Assembly: GCA_017450205.1 (NCBI GenBank)
Contig: JAFSVF010000007.1
Coordinates: 1-44,059 of the forward strand
Direction: 5' to 3'
DNA from: Bacilli bacterium
Lineage (GTDB): Bacteria > Bacillota_I > Bacilli_A > RF39 > UBA660
Length of the DNA: 44,059 nucleotides
Under the pieces are notes generated by a model, which did no database searches, had not been told where the DNA came from, and saw only the letters and a program-made list of their open reading frames with translations. Of this stretch, positions 39,755 to 44,059 are shown one piece after another; within the stretch, counting starts at the first letter, position 1, and each line of letters opens with the position of its first letter. The translations under genes and the position numbers were made by a program.

Positions 39755-40345
39755 GTGGCAGAACATTATTTTACTAACAATGCTGATTTAAAAAGTGATA
39801 CTAGATTAATTCATTATAACTATGGAGATGGTGTAATCGAGTTCACATCTGACTTAGGTGTTTTTTCAAAAGATAAACTTGATTATGGTTCAAGACTATT
39901 AATTGAAAATTACATAGAACATGGTAGAAGTGATATTGATCTTTTAGATGTTGGATGTGGATATGGTTTTATTGGTATATCACTTGCGAAGATTAAGAAT
40001 ACTAATTCTACTATGGTAGATGTTAATAAAAGAGCAGTCCATTTAGCTAAGATGAATATTAAAAATAATAAGATAGAAAATGCAACTGCATTTGAATCAA
40101 ATATATATGAATCAGTTGAAGGTTTATATGATGTAGTAATAACTAATCCTCCAATTAGAACTGGAAGAGAAACTGTTCTAACATTCCTTAGAGACTCTAA
40201 AAAGTTTTTAAAACCAGGTGGAGAACTTTGGTTTGTTATGAGAAAGGACCAAGGAGCCTTAACTGTTGCTAAAAAGTTAGAAGATTTATATAAAATTGAA
40301 ATAATTGATAAAAGTAAAGGTTTTTTCATATTTAAAGGGATTTAA
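39755..40345 (+). CDS. ybxB: Class I SAM methyltransferase, YbxB/RsmC-like
   Basis: 196 residues with the RsmC-type small-domain methyltransferase fold: HYFTNNADLKSDTRLI at the start, SAM motif LLDVGCGYGFIGISLA (about 65-80), and the catalytic NPPIRTG motif (about 131-137) typical of N-methyltransferases acting on nucleic acid bases. It is probably an rRNA (guanine-N2) methyltransferase by analogy. It lies directly before rpoB, as ybxB does in Bacillus. GTG 39755 is supported by GAAGGGG at 6-nt spacing. Confidence 0.88.
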   Translation: MAEHYFTNNADLKSDTRLIHYNYGDGVIEFTSDLGVFSKDKLDYGSRLLIENYIEHGRSDIDLLDVGCGYGFIGISLAKIKNTNSTMVDVNKRAVHLAKMNIKNNKIENATAFESNIYESVEGLYDVVITNPPIRTGRETVLTFLRDSKKFLKPGGELWFVMRKDQGALTVAKKLEDLYKIEIIDKSKGFFIFKGI

Positions 40346-40348
40346 CTG

Positions 40349-40377
40349 TTGACAGGAAAATAAGTTGCTAGTATAAT
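40349..40377 (+). promoter_or_regulatory. Consensus promoter of rpoB
   Basis: TTGACA (40349-40354), 17-bp spacer, TATAAT (40372-40377): a perfect consensus. The start point should be near 40384. It begins 4 nt after the ybxB stop. Confidence 0.88.
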
Positions 40378-40407
40378 TTTATGTTGGTGACTTATTTTCT
40401 TTTTTTG
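40356..40407 (+). terminator. Terminator-like hairpin enclosing the rpoB promoter -10
   Basis: GAAAATAAGT (40356-40365) pairs with ACTTATTTTC (40390-40399), followed by eight Ts. The 24-nt loop contains the -10 and the likely start point of the rpoB transcript. Only read-through RNA from ybxB contains both arms. RNA begun at the rpoB promoter lacks the left arm and escapes. Confidence 0.68.
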
Positions 40408-40450
40408 GTGGAAATAATTCTCAAAATTACTATAGTATTGGGGTGAAAAA

Positions 40451-43400
40451 ATGTCATACAAAGTTCAAAAATTTGGTGACCATAGAGAAAGAAGAAATTT
40501 CTCTAAAACTTCTAGTGCGTTAGAATTATCTGACTTACTAGAAATTCAAACAGCGTCATATAAATGGTTCTTGACTGAAGGTATTGATGAAGTATTCAAA
40601 GATATTTTCCCAATTGAAAGTTTCACAGGTAAAGTTTCTTTATCTTTTGATTCATTCTCATTTGGAGAACCAAGATATGGCACTAAAGAATCTAAGGAAC
40701 GTATGGTAACATACTCAGCTCCTTTAAAGGTTCAAGCTCGTGTTTTCTTAAATGAAACAGGAGAAGTTAAAGAACAAGAAGTGTTCTTAGGCGACGTTCC
40801 AATGATGACTGAAGCAGGAACATTCATCATTAATGGTGTAGAACGTGTAATTCAATCTCAATTAATTCGTAGTCCAGCAATCTATTTCTCAAAGACAATA
40901 GATAAGAATGGACGTCCAGTTGTAGCAGGTGAGATTATCCCTAACCATGGTACATGGCTTGAATACGAATTAGACGCAAGAGACGTAGTTTATATCAGAA
41001 TTGATAGAACTAGAAAAGTAGCAGCTACTACTTTCTTAAGAGCTCTAGGTTTATCAAGTGATGAAGAAATCTTAGAAATGTTTGGTGAAAATAACCAATT
41101 CATCAAAAATACATTAGAAAAAGATTCTACAAAAAATACTGACGAAGCTTTAATTGAAATATATGAAAAGTTACGTCCAGGTGAACCTGCAACACTAGAT
41201 TCTGCTAAAAACCAAATCATTACTAGATTCTTTGATAGATTTAGATATGATTTAGCTAAAGTAGGACGTTATAAATTTAATAAAAAGTTAAATATCCTAG
41301 ATAGATTACTAGGTCAAAAAATTGCTGAATCAATCGTTGTTGATGGTAAGACTATTGTTGAAGCTGGAACAGTTATTGATAAAGCAACTCTTGAAGAATT
41401 AAGACCTATCTTCAAAGACGGATATAATTTAAAAGACGCTACAATTAATGAAGAATTAGATCAATATGCTAAGATTCAAACAATTAAGATTGTAGATCCA
41501 AATAATGAAAATGAAACTATTACTATCATCGGTAATGATACAACTTCTGATTTAAGAAGATTATCTATTCCAGATGTATATGCTGCAACTTCATATTACT
41601 TAAATCTTTTAGCTGGATTTGGTAATACAGATGAAATTGACCATTTAGGTAATAGACGTGTTAAACAAGTTGGTGAACTTGTTCAAAACCAATTCAAAGT
41701 TGGTGTTACTAGAATGGAAAGAGTTATTCGTGAAAGAATGACTACTCAAGAACTAGATTCAATGACACCAAAAACATTAATTAACATTAGACCAGTTACT
41801 GCTGCGTTAAAAGAATTCTTTGGTTCATCTCAATTATCAAAATTCATGGATCAAATTAACCCAATCGCAGAATTAACTGATAAGAGACGTTTATCTTCTC
41901 TTGGACCTGGTGGTTTATCAAGAGATAGAGCAGGAATTGATGTACGTGACGTTAACGTATCACACTACGGTAGAATTTGTCCTATCGAATCACCAGAAGG
42001 ACCAAACATTGGTTTAATTACATCATTATCAGGATATGCAAAAATCAATGAATATGGATTTATTACAACTCCATATAGAAAAGTTGAAAATTGTCATGTA
42101 ACTGATGAAATCGTTTACTTAACTGCTGATGAAGAAGCAGATTACTATATTGCTCAAGCCACTACTCCAATGGATGAAAATATGGATATTATTGCTGATA
42201 CTGCAGTATGTAGATACAATGGAGATGACGTAATTGCTAAGAAAGAAAAAATCAACTTTGTTGATGTTTCTCCTGCACAAATTACAGCTATTACAACATC
42301 AATTATTCCATTCCTAGAACACGACGATGCTACTCGTGCCCTAATGGGTTCAAACATGCAACGTCAAGCAGTTCCACTTTTAAGAACAGAAGCTCCAAGA
42401 GTTGGTACTGGTGTTGAATATATAGCAGCTAGAGATTCAGGAGCAACTATTGTTTGTAAGAATGATGGTGTTGTTGAATATGCAGATGCTAAAAAGATTA
42501 TTGTAAAAACAAAAGATGATAGAGATACTTACTATTTAGCTAACTTCGAAAAGAGTAATGCTGAAAGTTGTATTAATCATTCACCAATCGTTGTAAAAGG
42601 TGAAAAGGTACACAAAGGTGAAGTTATCGCTGATGGACCTTCTACAAACAACGGAGAACTTGCACTTGGTAAGAATATGACAATTGCATTCATGACATGC
42701 AACGGTTATAACTACGAAGACGCAATCGTACTAAACGAACGTTTAGTAAAAGACGATGTATTTACTACATTACATATTGAACATTATGATATCGATTGTA
42801 GAGATACTAAATTAGGACCAGAAGAAATTACTAGAGATATTCCAAATGTATCTGAAGAAACTCGTAAGAACTTAGATGCAAATGGTATCGTAAGAATTGG
42901 TACTGAAGTTAAAGATGGAGATATCCTTGTTGGTAAAGTAACTCCAAAAGGTGTTCAAGAACTTACTTCAGAAGAAAAATTATTACATGCAATCTTTGGT
43001 GAAAAGACTAGAGAAGTTAGAGATACTTCACTAAGAGTTCAACATGGTGCTGGTGGTATCGTACACGATGTTAAGATATATACTAAAGAAAATTCTGATG
43101 AATTACCTGCTGGTGTATCTAAAGTTATAAGAGTATACATTATTCAAAAACGTAAGATCCAAGTTGGTGATAAGATGTCAGGACGTCATGGTAATAAAGG
43201 TGTAGTTTCTCTAATCTTACCAGAAGAGGATATGCCATACATGCCAGATGGAACTCCAGTAGATATCGTACTTAATCCACAAGGTATTCCTTCACGTATG
43301 AACTTAGGACAAATCCTAGAGTTACACTTAGGTATGGCTGCTCAAAAACTTGATGTTTATTGTGCAACTCCAGTATTCGATGGTGCAACTGTTGATGAAA

Positions 43401-44059
43401 TCTACGAAATGATGGATGAAGCTGGAATGGATCACGATGGTAAAACTTGGTTATATGATGGTAAAACTGGAGAACCATTCGAAAACAGAGTATCTGTAGG
43501 TGTTATGTACTTCATTAAGTTACATCACATGGTTGATGATAAGTTACATGCTCGTTCAATTGGACCTTACAGTTTAGTTACTCAACAACCTTTAGGTGGT
43601 AAAGCTCAATTCGGTGGTCAAAGATTCGGTGAAATGGAAGTTTGGGCATTATATGCTTATGGTGCTTCTCATGTATTACAAGAAATGATGACTGTTAAAT
43701 CCGATGACGTTATGGGCCGTGTAAAAGTATACGAAGCTATCGTTAAAGGTAAGAATATTTCTACAGCTGGTATTCCAGAATCATTCAGAGTATTGATTAA
43801 AGAATTACAAGCTTTAGGATTAAATATTGAAATGATCGATAATGACGACAAAATTCATGATTTAAAAGAATTAGAATCTGAAGAAAATCAAGAAGAAGTT
43901 GTTACTGTTGATGAAATAGATGCTTATACTGGTGAAGTTAAACCAAAATCAACACTTACTCCAGTAGACGCTGAAATGGATCATGTAGATGATACTCCAA
44001 CAGCAGTTGGTGAAGAAGAACTTGACCCAATGGAAGAAGAATTCGACGATGAAGACTTC
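40451..44059 (+). CDS. rpoB: RNA polymerase beta subunit (right-truncated by the window)
   Basis: The frame is open from ATG 40451 to the last base (1203 codons, no stop seen). It starts [17 protein letters not shown] and contains all major beta regions, including [37 protein letters not shown], the rifampicin region (about 459-490), [15 protein letters not shown] and the C-terminal [15 protein letters not shown]. The rifampicin pocket differs at two classic resistance positions (Lys at E. coli 513, Asp at E. coli 526). The last ~70 residues seen form a long acidic tail. GGGGTG precedes the ATG. rpoC would be expected next. Confidence 0.97.
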   Translation, partial: MSYKVQKFGDHRERRNFSKTSSALELSDLLEIQTASYKWFLTEGIDEVFKDIFPIESFTGKVSLSFDSFSFGEPRYGTKESKERMVTYSAPLKVQARVFLNETGEVKEQEVFLGDVPMMTEAGTFIINGVERVIQSQLIRSPAIYFSKTIDKNGRPVVAGEIIPNHGTWLEYELDARDVVYIRIDRTRKVAATTFLRALGLSSDEEILEMFGENNQFIKNTLEKDSTKNTDEALIEIYEKLRPGEPATLDSAKNQIITRFFDRFRYDLAKVGRYKFNKKLNILDRLLGQKIAESIVVDGKTIVEAGTVIDKATLEELRPIFKDGYNLKDATINEELDQYAKIQTIKIVDPNNENETITIIGNDTTSDLRRLSIPDVYAATSYYLNLLAGFGNTDEIDHLGNRRVKQVGELVQNQFKVGVTRMERVIRERMTTQELDSMTPKTLINIRPVTAALKEFFGSSQLSKFMDQINPIAELTDKRRLSSLGPGGLSRDRAGIDVRDVNVSHYGRICPIESPEGPNIGLITSLSGYAKINEYGFITTPYRKVENCHVTDEIVYLTADEEADYYIAQATTPMDENMDIIADTAVCRYNGDDVIAKKEKINFVDVSPAQITAITTSIIPFLEHDDATRALMGSNMQRQAVPLLRTEAPRVGTGVEYIAARDSGATIVCKNDGVVEYADAKKIIVKTKDDRDTYYLANFEKSNAESCINHSPIVVKGEKVHKGEVIADGPSTNNGELALGKNMTIAFMTCNGYNYEDAIVLNERLVKDDVFTTLHIEHYDIDCRDTKLGPEEITRDIPNVSEETRKNLDANGIVRIGTEVKDGDILVGKVTPKGVQELTSEEKLLHAIFGEKTREVRDTSLRVQHGAGGIVHDVKIYTKENSDELPAGVSKVIRVYIIQKRKIQVGDKMSGRHGNKGVVSLILPEEDMPYMPDGTPVDIVLNPQGIPSRMNLGQILELHLGMAAQKLDVYCATPVFDGATVDEIYEMMDEAGMDHDGKTWLYDGKTGEPFENRVSVGVMYFIKLHHMVDDKLHARSIGPYSLVTQQPLGGKAQFGGQRFGEMEVWALYAYGASHVLQEMMTVKSDDVMGRVKVYEAIVKGKNISTAGIPESFRVLIKELQALGLNIEMIDNDDKIHDLKELESEENQEEVVTVDEIDAYTGEVKPKSTLTPVDAEMDHVDDTPTAVGEEELDPMEEEFDDEDF

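Noticed and set aside
40990..43851. Several minus-strand frames of 60-76 codons inside rpoB
   Set aside because: They are shadows of the strongly conserved rpoB frame, which runs open from 40451 to the window edge.
1..44059. Mycoplasma-type code (TGA = Trp)
   Set aside because: All Trp in clear genes are TGG, no conserved gene needs TGA read-through, and ruvX ends naturally in TGA overlapping the next start.

Overview
The window is very AT-rich (roughly 28-30% G+C by eye), gene-dense and mostly on the + strand. Gene order is that of Bacillota. The block trxA-ireB-ruvX-DUF1292-mltG-trmR-U32-U32-greA matches the Bacillus yrzL/yrrK/yrzB/yrrL/yrrM/yrrN/yrrO/greA neighbourhood. A ybxB-type methyltransferase precedes rpoB, lysS has a T-box leader, and a CIRCE operator precedes hsp20-clpB. 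The absence of sporulation genes, the ClpB without N-domain, the cut-down Rel protein and the near absence of TGA stops point to a reduced, uncultured gut-type lineage of Bacilli close to the Mollicutes (RF39-like). This placement is inference. The code is standard: Trp is TGG and ruvX ends in TGA.

Layout. 1-1000: tail of an unknown gene, a decayed IS3-type orfA and a small hypothetical. 1.2-5.7 kb: a two-TM protein, a membrane-anchored HTH regulator, then a lipid operon (acyltransferase, acyl-CoA ligase, acyltransferase). 5.7-8.9 kb: DUF402 protein, an HExxH protein and a half-size ABC exporter behind a MerR-type promoter. 9-10.8 kb: a surface protein with a type IV prepilin N-terminus and DUF285 repeats. 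10.9-18.4 kb: T-box-lysS, a lone YhcG-type PD-(D/E)XK nuclease, a Rel homologue with an intact hydrolase but degraded synthetase domain, and the CIRCE-hsp20-clpB heat-shock unit. 18.5-22.2 kb: a class B sortase, two paralogous PKTGD-anchored surface proteins and mraY between them. 22.2-28.2 kb: small membrane proteins, HD and SDR proteins, flavodoxin, tRNA-Thr(CGT), a CDF metal exporter ending in six histidines, and a zinc-ribbon protein.

28.3-31.5 kb holds the most unusual cluster. A second MerR-type promoter drives a cytosolic VirD4/TraG-like ATPase, a radical SAM/SPASM enzyme and a 219-residue protein whose N-terminus carries three copies of KYxIxxxxNxPxxVYGIP. This looks like an enzyme-substrate pair for peptide or protein modification. 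The same operator architecture before the ABC exporter at 7.1 kb suggests a shared regulon. 31.5-44 kb is core: tRNA-His, holA, cvpA-like, trxA, the yrr block, greA, ybxB and rpoB (open at the right edge).

Two genome-style traits recur. Many genes have a TGnTATAAT-like -10 only 15-24 nt before the start codon, which implies very short leaders. Many intrinsic terminators are fused to the gene end, so the stop codon lies inside the hairpin.
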